Source of the DNA: Aspergillus flavus
Lineage: Eukaryota; Ascomycota; Eurotiomycetes; Eurotiales; Aspergillaceae
Assembly: GCF_009017415.1 (NCBI RefSeq)
Contig: NC_092404.1
Location: 2,170,001 to 2,234,000, forward strand
Length of the DNA: 64,000 bases
Reading direction: 5' to 3'
Part shown: one piece after another, positions 9,923 through 20,980 of the stretch
Numbering within the stretch: the first letter of the stretch is position 1
Layout of the letters: the number at the start of each line of letters is the position of its first letter
Notes under the pieces: generated by a model
Seen by the model: only the letters and a program-made list of their open reading frames with translations
The model's database searches: none
Told to the model about the DNA's origin: nothing
Program-made: the position numbers and the translations under genes

Positions 9923-10796
9923 GGTTGATCTCGCTGGGATCCCGCATATTTTAAATGGCTTGTCAGGTGGGTCACTATGCGACTCACAGGTTGTGGCCTC
10001 GGATGATTGCTGGAATTGATCTGATGCTTGTCTGCGTTGACGATGGGGTCCATGTCGTTATGTCTAGTTTTTTGTCTTTGTCAGGGATCATGATTGTGAA
10101 TTGTATAGGAGCTGTGATGACGTATGAAGGGAAACTGGTAATGATTAGGGAACACTATTTTCTTTATCGTACGACTGTGTCCTGCGACTGTCACTATATG
10201 GACACTCCCTGCTCGTTGTGCTTACTAGTCCAACTGATCTGATAAAACAATGCTTAGTTATCTTAGCTCAATCTCCATTTAAATTGCTAGCTCCGCATCC
10301 AGACCACCAATGAGAATAAGGCAATAACAAATAGTTCTCAGACTAACCACGGCAGTTCAGTGTCTTTTCTCCAATGATGCGGCATTCGAACAGCTAGAGA
10401 TCCTCTATAGAATTAGTACAAACTTTCATAGAAGCATCCACTTCAGCTTGCCTATACAGCCGCTCCCTCCATAACACACAATATCAACCGTCAATCCACA
10501 GATCTAGACCAACCAAGTCAACGTACACGGGAGCATCCGCGATAGCATTCTCGAAATCTAGAAAAAAAAAGCTTGGCTATATTATCTGCAGATATGATAT
10601 GATCAGGAACTAAATATAGGATTTTAATATAAACCTGCTAAGCTTTAAATGTATGCGGAAGAGGCGAACTTGAGGGAAAGGACCCCGTGACATCACCCGC
10701 CCGCAAGGTCCTCGAATTTAATCTCTTGCCCTTTTAATTCCATCCTCCGCTCCGCCCTTCGTCTTCCCCCCGATTCTCCACATTGATTTAATCACC
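9923..10796. other. Intergenic; 3' region of the secreted protein gene and zinc transporter promoter
   Basis: No supported gene. A 95-codon frame at 9955-10242 lacks any domain or conserved look. A pyrimidine-rich stretch directly before 10797 is typical of a fungal transcription start region. Confidence 0.5.
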
Positions 10797-12404
10797 ATGG
10801 CTGCCAGTAATGATGTTCGGGGTTGGATTATGAGCGGTGTCTCTGGCGTGGGTGGGTAGATTGTCTTTTTACTTTATTTTGTTTTGTTTTGTTTCTTTTT
10901 TTTTTTTTTTTTTTTTTTTTTTGTTCGATCATTTGAGGATTCACGCTGACCGGTTTCTAGCTTGTATCTTGGGGTCCGCTGTCATATGTGTTGACGTTCT
11001 ACTCCGCCATTTCTCCAGAGGAAAAGGTTTCCAGATCGTGAATAATAATGCCTTTCTTTCGGCTTCGTTGTGTCTTAGTGCTGGGGTTATGGTAATTTTT
11101 CTTCTTTTCTGTTGTTCTGTTTTTTTCTTGTTTGTTTTTTTCTGTTCGGCCATTGCTAACCTGGCTAGCTCTTTACTTCTCTCTATAGCATGCTGCCGAC
11201 CTCTAAAGAGTACCTCACCCGTGCTGGATGGTCTCCCGCTGCCGCCGCCTACTCCCTGATCGGTCTCTTTTTGGCCGGCGTCATTGTCATTCGGTTCCTG
11301 TCTGCGCTTCTTCATCGTTATATTCCCTCCCACGTCGTCGGCTGTGCTCATAGTCATGAGCCGGATGCAAACTCTGCCGACCCGGAACGCGGCCACGGTC
11401 ACCATCATGCACATCACTCAGAAGATCATCATGGCTGGACCGAGCGGACACCTTTGCTGGCGCGGGCGAGCAAATCCAGTCCCGCGGCACCACATGCGGG
11501 ATCTGAGGCACATTCCCACTCTGCCGTTTTCCCTGCCGGAACTTGGCGCGTACGTTTGGGACGGCGCTTAAGTCGTATGGTGGGCGTCAAAACGCAGTGT
11601 GATAAGGACGGCCCCTGTTATGGCTTTTCGCAGACATGTGGTGCCGAATGCTCGAAGACTCTAATTGCCCCTGAGGTCTCTGTCGCGGATGATACTGGTG
11701 TCCACACCATCCCCGTGAGTGTGGACATTGAACGGGTGGATGTTCCAGAAGAAGACTTATCGGTCTCCAACCACACACATCACAAACTGGGGGACTCATC
11801 TTCCTCGACCCCTCGTAATGAAATATCTGAATACTTGACCTCGTCTGCGGGAGATGCGGATGGCACGTCCAAAACGCAAGTGCCTGGAAGCCAGCATCAC
11901 CACCATGTACCGCAAAATGCCTTCTTGTCGATCGGTCTGCAGACCTCGATAGCGATCGCTCTTCACAAATTGCCCGAGGGCTTCATCACCTATGCTACCA
12001 ACCATGCTAGCCCAAAACTTGGTCTGACCGTTTTTCTTGCCCTTTTCATCCACAATATCAGCGAAGGCTTTGCCATGGCACTGCCTCTTTATCTAGCCCT
12101 TCAGTCACGCGGCAAAGCGATTTTCTGGTCCAGCCTTCTGGGCGGTGTCAGCCAACCGGCCGGTGCAGGTCTCGCAGTCCTTTGGATCTGGGGCGCTGGA
12201 CGAACCGGTAGCCCCGGGGACGATGCTGACTCGTCCTGGGCCGTCTACGGAGGCATGTTTGCCGCTACGGCAGGGGTCATGACCTCCGTGGCCCTGCAGT
12301 TGTTCAGCGAGGGCTTGGGACTGACGCACAACCGGGGGATGTCAATCGGCTTTGCCATCGCGGGAATGGGTATAATGGGCCTCAGCTTTGCCCTGACTGC
12401 ATAA
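10797..12404 (+). CDS. zrt3: ZIP-family zinc transporter (Zrt3-like)
   Basis: Membrane carrier moving Zn2+ into the cytosol; yeast Zrt3 does so from the vacuole. Exons 10797-10851, 10961-11091 and 11169-12404 give 473 aa. The joins restore a continuous first transmembrane block and an LFTSLYSMLP segment typical of the family. The long middle loop is rich in His (HGHHHAHH) and also has a Cys cluster (CDKDGPC, CGAEC), likely zinc-sensing or zinc-binding. The two hallmark metal-binding helices are near the C-terminal half: HKLPEGF and HNISEGFAMA, where His and Glu line the pore. Several hydrophobic segments follow to the C-terminus. Intron 1 contains a T run of about 33 bases, likely variable in length. 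Family assignment is firm; vacuolar location is inferred from similarity to Zrt3. Confidence 0.9.
10890..10922 (+). repeat. Poly-T tract in intron 1 of the zinc transporter
   Basis: Near-pure T run inside the first intron, well upstream of the acceptor at 10959-10960. Likely unstable in length. Confidence 0.85.
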
Positions 12405-13512
12405 TTGTCATGATTCACTAGGCGTTTATTTGGTATACCTTGGCGCTTGAGTTTGAGTTACTATAAACACCACGCATCTCCATAGACAAAAAGGGAAGCC
12501 AAAGCGATAAAGCATCTAGGAGTTAAGCCTTTTTCATGAATGCGCAACGAGTGATGATTCTGATTTTGGGTTTTATGAGATATGTCTTTACCTATTCACT
12601 TAATTTAAAGTGTTGCTGAACGGAGACTCAACTCGCCCTTGCTGCAATGAGGGTAGCATTCCTTTTCTAGGGGTATTGTAGAATGTAGATAGGAAATGAT
12701 AAATCAAAGCCTCTGTGTAAATCACGGCCTCGTGAGTGTGTTGTTCAAACTAGGGTAACGCAGTGGAACTGTCTGGTAGATTTATGATATCACTAGGCTT
12801 GTTTGATGAGCCGTAGGATGAGCGTGTCCCCTTGTTGAGGATACCATATGTAGCTAGAAATCAGTAGTACTGCGGTGTAGGGTACTGAATACACTATGCG
12901 AGAGGGGGGAGAATCTGACATGGTTTCAGGTGACACAGATCTCGGGGTCATGTGCTGGGTAAATCTTACATCGAGTCATTCATTCTTTGTAAAATGGTTA
13001 CTTGCTACTACTATATAAGAGAAGTTACTGCTAGGTTTGATAGTGTCGTACATATTCCCTTAAAACTAGGAGTAGATGGAACTGGACTTTGTATTTGAGT
13101 GTCTCTATTACTCTGTACTAGTCTCTAAACCTGTAGATTAGAAAGATGTCGAAGGGTAAGTTAGACTAGATCATCTATAGTCTTTTTGGATAGCTGGAGA
13201 ATTCATTCTTGAACTGTGAATTGTACTAGGAAGGAATACAGGTCATTGCTGGGTTGAATTTGCCTGCATGTTAAATACCAGTCCTTCAGTGAATATCAGC
13301 TATCTACTACATTCCAGTCTATGTCTACCGCACAGCTGAAAGTGGAATAGGTTTCACGAATTGTAGCCCTAGGGGAATGCTGATTTTCGCATTTATCATA
13401 CATCTATAATACGCATATACAATACCATGTCCAACGCCTCATTTATGCACCCATAATCCCTGTGACTCCCAAGTAATTAAAATAGTATACAGTAAAAGCC
13501 AAGGGAGAAGGA
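12405..13512. other. Intergenic between two convergent genes
   Basis: Over 1.1 kb between the 3' ends of the zinc transporter and the NSRP1-like gene. No ORF or repeat that I can support. It is moderately A/T-rich with many CTAG/TAG-containing words. Confidence 0.5.
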
Positions 13513-14898
13513 TTAGGCACCCTTTGCCTTCGCGGCGGCTTCTCGTTCCCTTTTTCTCGCCAGGTATCGCTCCTTTGCGCTCGAGACATCTCCCTCGGTC
13601 TTGCGACTGCGGCTGCGCTCTGCGATTTCTTTCTGCCGTGCTGCCTCGGCCGCTTCTTCCTCTCGCGCTTTCTCTTCCAGTTGCGAAGCAATCATCTCTG
13701 TTTGACGAGCGCGCTGGCCAGCCCGAGCGTTCTGTTGCTCTGATTGGAACCGGGACTTTGGCGCAAAAGCACGCGATCCAGCGGCAGCCGTGGCCGCAGA
13801 GGGCTGTTGCTTGGGTTTCGGGGCGGCATTGAGACCAGCAGACAGCAACTGCCGCTTGTCGACGACCTGTCCTTCGTCGTTGACGGCAATATGGGCACCC
13901 CGCGCATTGAGCTCCTCGGCCTTCTGCGCCTCTGTCTTCTCCTTGGACTCCTCTGTTTCTTCCGGGGCTTCTCCAGCTTGCACCCGCCGTGCAGCCTCTT
14001 CCGTAGCCTTCATAACAGCTTCATGCTGTTGTTCGCCCCGAGATAGCATGTCCCTGTAGAAATCAACCATACCGGTACCTCCATTCTGTTTCCGTCGTTC
14101 TTCCTCCTGCCTCTCCCGCTCCGCCTCCTCCTCTTCAATCCTCCGCAGTTCCTCCTGTTGCTTCTTATACGCAGACGTCACAAACTTCTCCTTATCAGCA
14201 AACTCATCGCCCTCAGCCTCCCGCTCCTTAGCCAGCATCCGATCCCGCGCGCGAAGCTGATCGCGCTTGCGAACCTCCGCACTCCGCAACAAAGACCCCA
14301 TATACCGCGGCCCCTCACTTTTATTCTCCGCCGCCGCTTTCCCCTTCCCAGGCTTCGCATGCAAACTCTCGTAAACCGCGTCGTAAGAATAAATTGAAGG
14401 ATCAAGCTCCTCCGCCTCCTGCGCATGCTTCTTACTACTATGCATCGCAGCCAAATTCACATAATCCTTATTCCCCGCCGCAGAACCACCACCACCACCC
14501 TTCTTCGTATTCAACCCAAACGAAACCCCACTATCCCCCGTCTGCTTCTCCGTAGTCTCGTCCTCGTCGTCATCGTCCGCGAAAATAGAATTCTTGCTCA
14601 GCGGTTTGACGTTCAGTTTCCCCGTCACCGCTCCCCCGAACGGAACTCTGCGCTTCGCGGGAGGTTCCGTCGTCGACACCTTCACAGACGAGGACGAGGC
14701 GGCTTTCGTCTCTTCTAGTCCGCCGATTGTGGAGATCTCGACTTCCCCGCTTCCGGTGTCTTTGCTTTCCGTGTCTGAGTCTGAGTCAAAGATTGTTTTC
14801 TTGCGCTTTTGCCCGAGGGCCCCCGGTGCGCCTGGGCGCGCGTTTGGTTGTTTTTTGTTTGCGAGGTTGAGGCCGTAGGAGAATGTTGGGGGTGGCAT
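13513..14898 (-). CDS. NSRP1/CCDC55-type nuclear speckle splicing regulator
   Basis: Single-exon, 461-aa, highly charged protein. It begins MPPPTFSYGLNL, close to the start of the NSRP1_N family, then has an acidic/Ser stretch (FDSDSDTE). The conserved core (about 165-300) contains DPSIYSYDAVYESLHA, GPRYMGSLLRSAEVRKRD and a long Glu/Arg coiled coil leading to DFYRDMLSRGEQQHE, the most conserved block. The tail is Lys/Arg/Glu/Ala-rich, ending with a basic ERYLARKRERE segment suited to nuclear localisation. In animals the family modulates alternative splice-site choice in nuclear speckles; a splicing role here is inference from that. Start fits the family and the upstream region has no competing Met. 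Confidence 0.88.
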   Translation of the reverse strand: MPPPTFSYGLNLANKKQPNARPGAPGALGQKRKKTIFDSDSDTESKDTGSGEVEISTIGGLEETKAASSSSVKVSTTEPPAKRRVPFGGAVTGKLNVKPLSKNSIFADDDDEDETTEKQTGDSGVSFGLNTKKGGGGGSAAGNKDYVNLAAMHSSKKHAQEAEELDPSIYSYDAVYESLHAKPGKGKAAAENKSEGPRYMGSLLRSAEVRKRDQLRARDRMLAKEREAEGDEFADKEKFVTSAYKKQQEELRRIEEEEAERERQEEERRKQNGGTGMVDFYRDMLSRGEQQHEAVMKATEEAARRVQAGEAPEETEESKEKTEAQKAEELNARGAHIAVNDEGQVVDKRQLLSAGLNAAPKPKQQPSAATAAAGSRAFAPKSRFQSEQQNARAGQRARQTEMIASQLEEKAREEEAAEAARQKEIAERSRSRKTEGDVSSAKERYLARKREREAAAKAKGA

Positions 14899-16812
14899 TT
14901 TGGAGTTTGAGGTTTTGTTCTGAGTGCTGGATGTTGGGTCCGTGTTCGGGGTTGCTTCGGGGCTGGACCTGATTCTGGATGATGGCTGTCACGTGGTGAT
15001 AGGATTATCTTATCGGTGTGGCTTATCGTATAGTTCTTGTTTGGAGTTTAGGGAGTATCGATGGTGTTTGTGGGCAGGTAAGTTGTTTGGCTACCGATTA
15101 TGTCTATGGGTTGCTTATACCCAGATCACTATACAAATCCTACTAGGATATAGATATAGTATAAGGAGATACTATTATTGTCAGAGGAATATCTACTAGT
15201 CAGGGTAGAAGACCTCTCAACGAGGTAAGGATACATAGGCAAAACGTCAGGCAGTAGATGTTGAATATAAGACTAATTCTTGATTTTTTCCACTATCAAC
15301 AGAGTGAATTTATAGCCAAAGGCCCCTAGCATTTTCAGTATACAATTTCCAGGCAGGGCAATTATACGTCACTTAAAAGCCCGCGGATATAGACTCCGAC
15401 GTTGCCGTTCGGCCACCGAGTTGTCCATACACTTGGGGCATGGTATACTGTACTGTCACCTTGCAGGATCGTTACCAAATCTTTGATACTTATATAGTAT
15501 TTTACTGTTTAGTATAATTCTTCGGCATAAGAGTGAAGGTAAGACTGTAATTATATGTGATTCAGGCGAAATGTACGGTTCTTATGTCCGAAGGCTTTGC
15601 AACCTCAGGGGTACGCAAGTCTTACACAGTAGTGCAATTCTATCTATGTGGATCCTCGAAATCAATCGACGGCCGACCTCGTTCAACGAAGCCATTCGCA
15701 CTATAGGCGAGCCGGATCGAAATCACATATATATATTTTCGTCAATGCTAGGTAATAGGTACTAAGCTTCCAGTTCTAGACTAAGTTAGAATTCCCGTGA
15801 GATTTACACCTGATCTTTTTTTCAACCCAGCGAATATTATAATTGGTTGGCTGGGCCTACTACAAATGTCCCGTTATAAGGAATTTTGTACTCCGTATGG
15901 GACTTCATTCCAAGTCTCAGACACCTTTTTAATTGCTTATATCGGACTTGCTTACATAGAGCTTTTGCTGTATAATTAACCAATAATTATCAATACAGAC
16001 ATTTCATAAAGGATAGGATTATGTGACCTTTTAGTCTTGTGGAATATCGGGCCCTGGCGATATTGAACATCCTATCTCCTAAAGACAGTATCCACGTTTT
16101 GAAATCCGAATCTAATTGGAGAATTAGACATGTGAGCCGACCCAAATCGGTATATTTCTACAGTTCAAGTACCTGTAGTAGCTAGTATTTTTACATGCAC
16201 ACCGATCCCTCTTTAGCGGGCTAGTTGACACGGTACCCTCTACGACCAATTTCTGGCACGAGTATAATCCAACTGCTGGATGCTTTTTTTGAGCATTCGG
16301 TTCTGGCAGTTATATAACAGATAGATCTGTTAGATTCCCAGTCCACTAACTCAACCTTAGACGAAAATCATGGATGACGGTAGACCGTTGGCCTCGGTCA
16401 GATTTGCGGCATGGGGCGCAGCTGGTTATATATAGTGTGAGAGAAAGCGCTAAGATCTCACTAAACATCCATGCCTAAACTTTATGTTCACCCCCCTAGA
16501 ACCGATCACTGTGCATTCATCGGCCCGGCAGATAACTTTAGATAACCACGAAATGAGTGTTGGACTTCCGCCAAAGCACAATCACATGTAAATAGATCTA
16601 TAATTCCGTGGCTGACGCCCACCAGGCGTACATAAGGCAGAATCGAATAGCTATCGGATTGGGGGCCCTTCTGTTGGAATTTTTAAGTAGAATCTAACCA
16701 TTGACTCCTGAGAAAATATACACGAGGAAAATATGCTCAAAGAACAAACAGGTATAAGCAGGAAAGTGGTATTAAGAAAGCGGGAAAAAAGAGAAGAAAA
16801 GAAGCGGAGAGG
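14899..16812. other. Gene-poor stretch, no recognisable content
   Basis: About 1.9 kb rich in TA steps and stop codons in all frames. The longest frames are about 60-90 codons and carry no domain. It could be heavily decayed repeat DNA, but I could find neither terminal repeats nor a trace of transposase or reverse transcriptase. Confidence 0.45.
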
Positions 16813-17461
16813 TCACAGCCATTTTCTTCCCGCAGCCGTAACCCTCGACCTGAAGACGGGACTCTTAATCTCCATTCCTTGTCTGTAGAATGGGCTCATC
16901 ACCGTCTTGACATAATTTTCGTAAACCTCGTTCATGAATTGGCGCACGGCCTCCTCGGTCTGCGGGGAGGTCGGGTTCGCCCCGATTGAACTGGATGACG
17001 CGCGGCTGGAACTACCACCTCCTAGAGCAGAGGCCGAGAAACTTGCTCCTAGTATGGAAGAAGATCCGCTTCCGGTAGAGGAGGTGGAGGGGAGTTGAGG
17101 GGGTTGATGTAAGAGGAGAAAGCGGGCGCCGGAGGGAGCGAGGAAGGCGGAGATGTAGGCTGAGGCAGGGGGATAGGTGTCGATGTGTTTTAGATACCTT
17201 CATATTTTATGTTTTTAGTATGCAGCCTGTATCAAATCAAGCACGTCAGAAACGCAAAGGGGAGACAAACAGGTTCCCATTCATCCACTGGGCTTCCTCA
17301 ACAATGTCCAGACTTGAATGGATAATGAATTGGTTCATATATTGTGCGGTATCCGGAAAGCGGAAGCGGGCAATTCCATCGCCACCACCTTTGGAGGTGC
17401 CGAAGGCGATGTTGAACAAAGGGACATCCGTGGAGGAGAGGATGGTGAAGTAGTAGGACAT
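16813..17461 (-). CDS. trs20: TRAPP complex subunit TRAPPC2 / Trs20 (sedlin)
   Basis: Small longin-fold subunit of the TRAPP tethering complexes for ER-to-Golgi traffic and autophagy. Exons (minus strand) 17461-17271 and 17197-16813 give 191 aa. The intron (donor GTTTGT, TACTAA branch region) joins MNGN to LYLKHIDTYP in frame. Family hallmarks are the MSYYFTIL first strand, NQFIIHSSLDIVEE in the long helix, ARFLLLHQPP in the core, and a C-terminal VYENYVKTVMSPFY helix ending AAGRKWL. A Ser/Gly-rich insert of about 45 residues between the last strand and the final helix makes it longer than the ~140-aa animal sedlin. Such inserts are common in filamentous fungi. Very likely correct throughout. 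Confidence 0.9.
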
Positions 17462-18296
17462 TTGTAATTGTCAACTTCGAGGGAGTATTGGTTCAGGGAA
17501 ACCATGATGATGTACGGGGAGTAGATAATGGAATGCGAGTCACGTGGCGATAAGATACTAGTTATCTCCATATGGTTTCTTGATTGATGTTGTTTTCCCC
17601 CCTTGCGTGACTCCTATTTCTTTCCAGAGATTATTTTCTTTTTTTAAGCTCACATGTACTGGCACAGACTCGACAGTAATTCCTAATAATCATGTGCTCC
17701 AGCATAAAACCCTGCCCCATTTGGTGCTGGACCCTGCAGTAGTGGACTGACTAGCGGCAATAGGATGCTACATACATACGTACAAGCATTCTCCCTACAT
17801 TGCTGGCAACGCGTCCTCTATGCCCGGAAGGGATATCAATCTCAAATGATCTATACTGCCCTGTGTATCAGCTCTTTGATAGCTACAGTGAATCTACTAC
17901 ACTTCACCTCAAGATGTGCAACAACTCAATCTAAGCATTCTGCATACCACATGCATGAGAAACCTGAAAAAAGCCACAATGAGACGTCATAACACTGATT
18001 ACATGTAATCTGGAAGTACCGGAAAGTACCAGCATGTTGTCTTGGGCTGGCTTTGTGGGACTACTCCACCCATCGTGATCTACAATGAATACTCTGATCG
18101 ACCCAGCAATCTAGTCCCCCCTGGCTTTGATGCTATCCTGTCTCTCAGAGACACCAGGGGATGTATAATAGTAGCTCAAATCGCCCTCCTTCTGGCGATC
18201 TGACTGAGTTCTTCTGTAACTCATCACAGTATATTTGCTTTCCTATGATTGCTTCGTGGATCATAGCCCCATTTCACCAACAAGCCACGGGGGGTC
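17462..18296. other. Divergent promoter region between Trs20 and the Rch1-like gene
   Basis: 835 bases between two divergent starts. Nothing coding seen. Confidence 0.5.
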
Positions 18297-19850
18297 ATGA
18301 CTGGACAATCTGAAATGACGCCGGATGGCGCCTCAAGTCTCTCACTCCGAGGTAGTGGTAAGTACAAGCCGAGAGCTGAAAGCCTTTCCCCTCCCCCTTG
18401 CTCTCACTCTCAAACGCCGGTTGGTGCCCCGCTAAAAGATGTGGAAGACAACCAGCTTTCCTTGAAATCTTCTGGACACCGAGACACTTCCCCAGAGACG
18501 CCGAGCGGACACCGAGCCAACGTTAGCGAGAAGAAGCAGCGGAGGAGATGGCCACTTAAAATGTGGGACTTAGTGGTTGACCAATGGTTTCTAATTGTCA
18601 TGGGCATCCTGATTGCTATTGCCTCTCAGGTGCAGGTGCCCAAGTCCCAGCAGCAATTGAAGCAAACCGTCGTCAACTATCTAGCAGTCTCCGTCATTTT
18701 CTTCATCAATGGATGCACACTTCCTACACAGGTCCTAATAGAAAATCTGAGCCGCTGGAAGGTGCACATCTTCACCCAGGCGCAATGTTATCTCCTGACC
18801 TCATCTATCAGCTATGGTATTGTCAGCGCCTGTGCAACCGACAAGGATTTTATGGATCCGGCACTATTAATCGGAATCATTATTGTGGGGTGCCTTCCTA
18901 CCGCGTAAGTCAACCCAATTAGAAATCCACGGCGATGGGTTTTCTTTCTACTGTAAGACAATCGCTAATCCGAAATCGATGACATAAAGCATCTCTTTCA
19001 ACACAATAATGACCCGAAAAGCCAACGGAAATGGAGCCTTGACTATCGCGCAGTCGACCATTGGGAATCTGCTTGGTCCATTCCTGACGACAGCTTTGTT
19101 AAAGCTCTATACCAGTACTGGCGCCTGGTACACAGATATCCTGCCGGAGACCGAAGGATTCACCGAAACATATCGATATGTCTTCAAGCAGCTGGGGCTT
19201 TCGGTTTTTGTCCCACTGGTATGTCCTACATTCCCGTTGATAGCATGTGATTTTTAAAGCCGATGCTAATACTTCTCTATGATTAGCTGGTCGGGCAAAT
19301 TATAGTCAGCGTATTTCCACGTCTAGTGAAGAAAGTATTCATAGAGTGGAAATTAAGCAAATTGAGCTCTTTTGCATTGTTAATCGTTATCTGGAGTACA
19401 TACGATGGCGCATTCGAGTCAGATGCATTTTCCGGCGTGCAATCGGATAATATGGTATTCGTTGTCTTTATCTTGATAGCACTGTTTCTGGTGTGGATTG
19501 CCATTACCATCGGAGTCTCATGGCTATGGCTCAGCCGCGAGGACACGATAGCTGTGGCATATTTGGTGCCCACCAAAACCCCGGCGATGGGTGTGCCAAT
19601 AACGACAATCATGTTTGTGGGACTGTCTGAAGCCGCTCAGAGTAGGATACAGTTGCCCATGGTCATCTACCAGGGGGTTCAAACGACCCTTAGTAGTTTG
19701 TTGACCATTCCACTGAGGAAATGGCAAGCTACCGAGTCTTCGCCGCGTCGATTGATGCAGGCTGAGACCTTGGAATTAGACGATCAGTCGCAGGACACAG
19801 GCTCACATAGGAGACCTGCGCACAACAGATCAGCCAGTACTATAGCATGA
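18297..19850 (+). CDS. rch1: SBF-type membrane transporter, Rch1 / SLC10A7-like
   Basis: Member of the sodium/bile-acid symporter-like superfamily (PF13593 type). Yeast and Candida Rch1 is a plasma-membrane regulator of Ca2+ uptake. Exons 18297-18904, 18990-19218 and 19287-19850 encode 466 aa. A Ser/Pro-rich cytosolic N-terminus of about 95 residues ends in a basic stretch (KKQRRRW), followed by about ten hydrophobic helices. Family blocks are FFINGCTLPTQ, GIIIVGCLPTAISFNTIMTRKANGNGALT, QSTIGNLLGPFLT and, near the end, YLVPTKTPAMGVPI. The C-terminal tail is hydrophilic. The CLPT-x-FNT and T-x-GNLLGP motifs correspond to the two crossed-helix regions of the fold. Calcium-related role is inference from Rch1; family assignment is firm. 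Confidence 0.88.
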
Positions 19851-20331
19851 TTGGACTAGGTGATATCGTGGAAGACTGCATGACCGATTTTGTTATATAT
19901 AGCTCGGCGTTGTGGGCCATTCTACCGGCATGGCAGATAAATTGTGTTGTAAATATTCTCCACTCCTTTCCATATACAATAGATGATGCTAACCGAATAA
20001 GTGTAAGAGCTCTTCTTATCAAGATACTACTGAGTGGCCTTTGCTCCCCGGGGCAAGAAACCAGCATTTCGGTACCAACATCAAATAACTGTGTGGCCTA
20101 TTTCTGCGTTGTTATATTATTTCTATTTATGTTTATATGTACAATCACTTATATGTGATTTGCCCTACAATTATATGTGAAAAAGTTCAAGTCCATATAC
20201 CGGTGTCACACAGATAATCTACTATCAATTGTTAGTCTCCTCAAACAAACACCCCTTCCAGGACTGTCCTTACAAAAAAGACAGTTATGCATGGCATTTA
20301 CATCAAAGACCGCAGTCACTCTTACGCAAGT

Positions 20332-20404
20332 GTAGACATCCCGGACTACATAAGTAATTTAGGCAGCCAGCTCAATTCATTACTTATACTGGGGTTTTAC
20401 TCTA
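20332..20404. mobile_element. Possible degenerate copy of the pogo-type MITE
   Basis: The right end reads TTACTTATACTGGGGTTTTACT, sharing the TTATA-x-GGGGTTTTACT core of the 1583-1650 MITE. The left end (GTAGAC...ATAAGTAAT) matches its inverse only in outer and inner blocks. Length (about 73 bases) is close to the intact copy. Read as an old copy with a decayed left repeat; chance similarity on the left is possible. Confidence 0.4.
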
Positions 20405-20451
20405 CGTATGATTCATATATCCATATCTTCAAGGATGGAAATGTCTCAAAA

Positions 20452-20537
20452 CCCCCGATGGTCTAGTTGGATATGGCATCTGACTGTGATGGAAACTTCC
20501 ACTTAATCAGAGGGTCGCTGGCTTTCCAGCTCGGGGA
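20452..20537 (+). pseudogene. tRNA-like remnant with intron, broken T-loop
   Basis: The acceptor strand CCCCCGA pairs with TCGGGGA at the end except for the outermost pair. A D-arm with A-box-like GGTCTAGTTGGATATGG is followed by TCTGA and TCAGA stems flanking an insert in the anticodon loop. The T stem GCTGG/CCAGC is intact, but its loop has four bases (CTTT) instead of seven, so the B-box is destroyed. With the intron in the usual place after position 37 the anticodon reads GTG (His). If the insert lies 5' of CTT it would read Lys. Either way this looks like a tRNA pseudogene. Confidence 0.5.
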
Positions 20538-20980
20538 CGAGATATCTTTTTACTTATTTTATTACTATTAAAGTATAACTAACGACTATTGCCTCAGGAA
20601 AAAAAAGTTCTCGACACCCAGCGATAATTTTAATATTATCAATAGGCAAGACCAAAGGACGGCTCCACCAGAGCATAATGTACTTGGCCAGGACCCCTTC
20701 GCGTTTAAAAAAAAAAAAAAAGCCGGCAATCTTCTGGAAAGTTGAAAGTTGCGTGCCAGTGTGACTTGCCAGTGAGTTTATTCTTACCTTACTTCGTGAA
20801 CTGTGTTCATTCGTCGGATTTTTAACAGTCTAGACCGGTACTGAGATTTATCTCGAACTTCCAAGTTGTCGCTAACACATAGACCAAATGAAAAATATTA
20901 TCCGCACGATAAACCCCATGGCTTGTAAAACGGAAAGGAAACGCTCAAAAATACATCATAACGCCTAATCAAACCAACTG

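Larger units (their letters stand above)
19851..20980. other. Intergenic with worn mobile-element and tRNA-like remnants
   Basis: Between the 3' ends of the Rch1-like gene and the FAR1-isochorismatase gene. It includes a decayed inverted-repeat element and a tRNA-like block (separate entries) and an A-run near 20706-20721. No protein gene seen. Confidence 0.5.

Noticed and set aside
9955..10242. 95-codon plus-strand frame after the secreted protein gene
   Set aside because: No domain, no signal peptide and no promoter or splice support.
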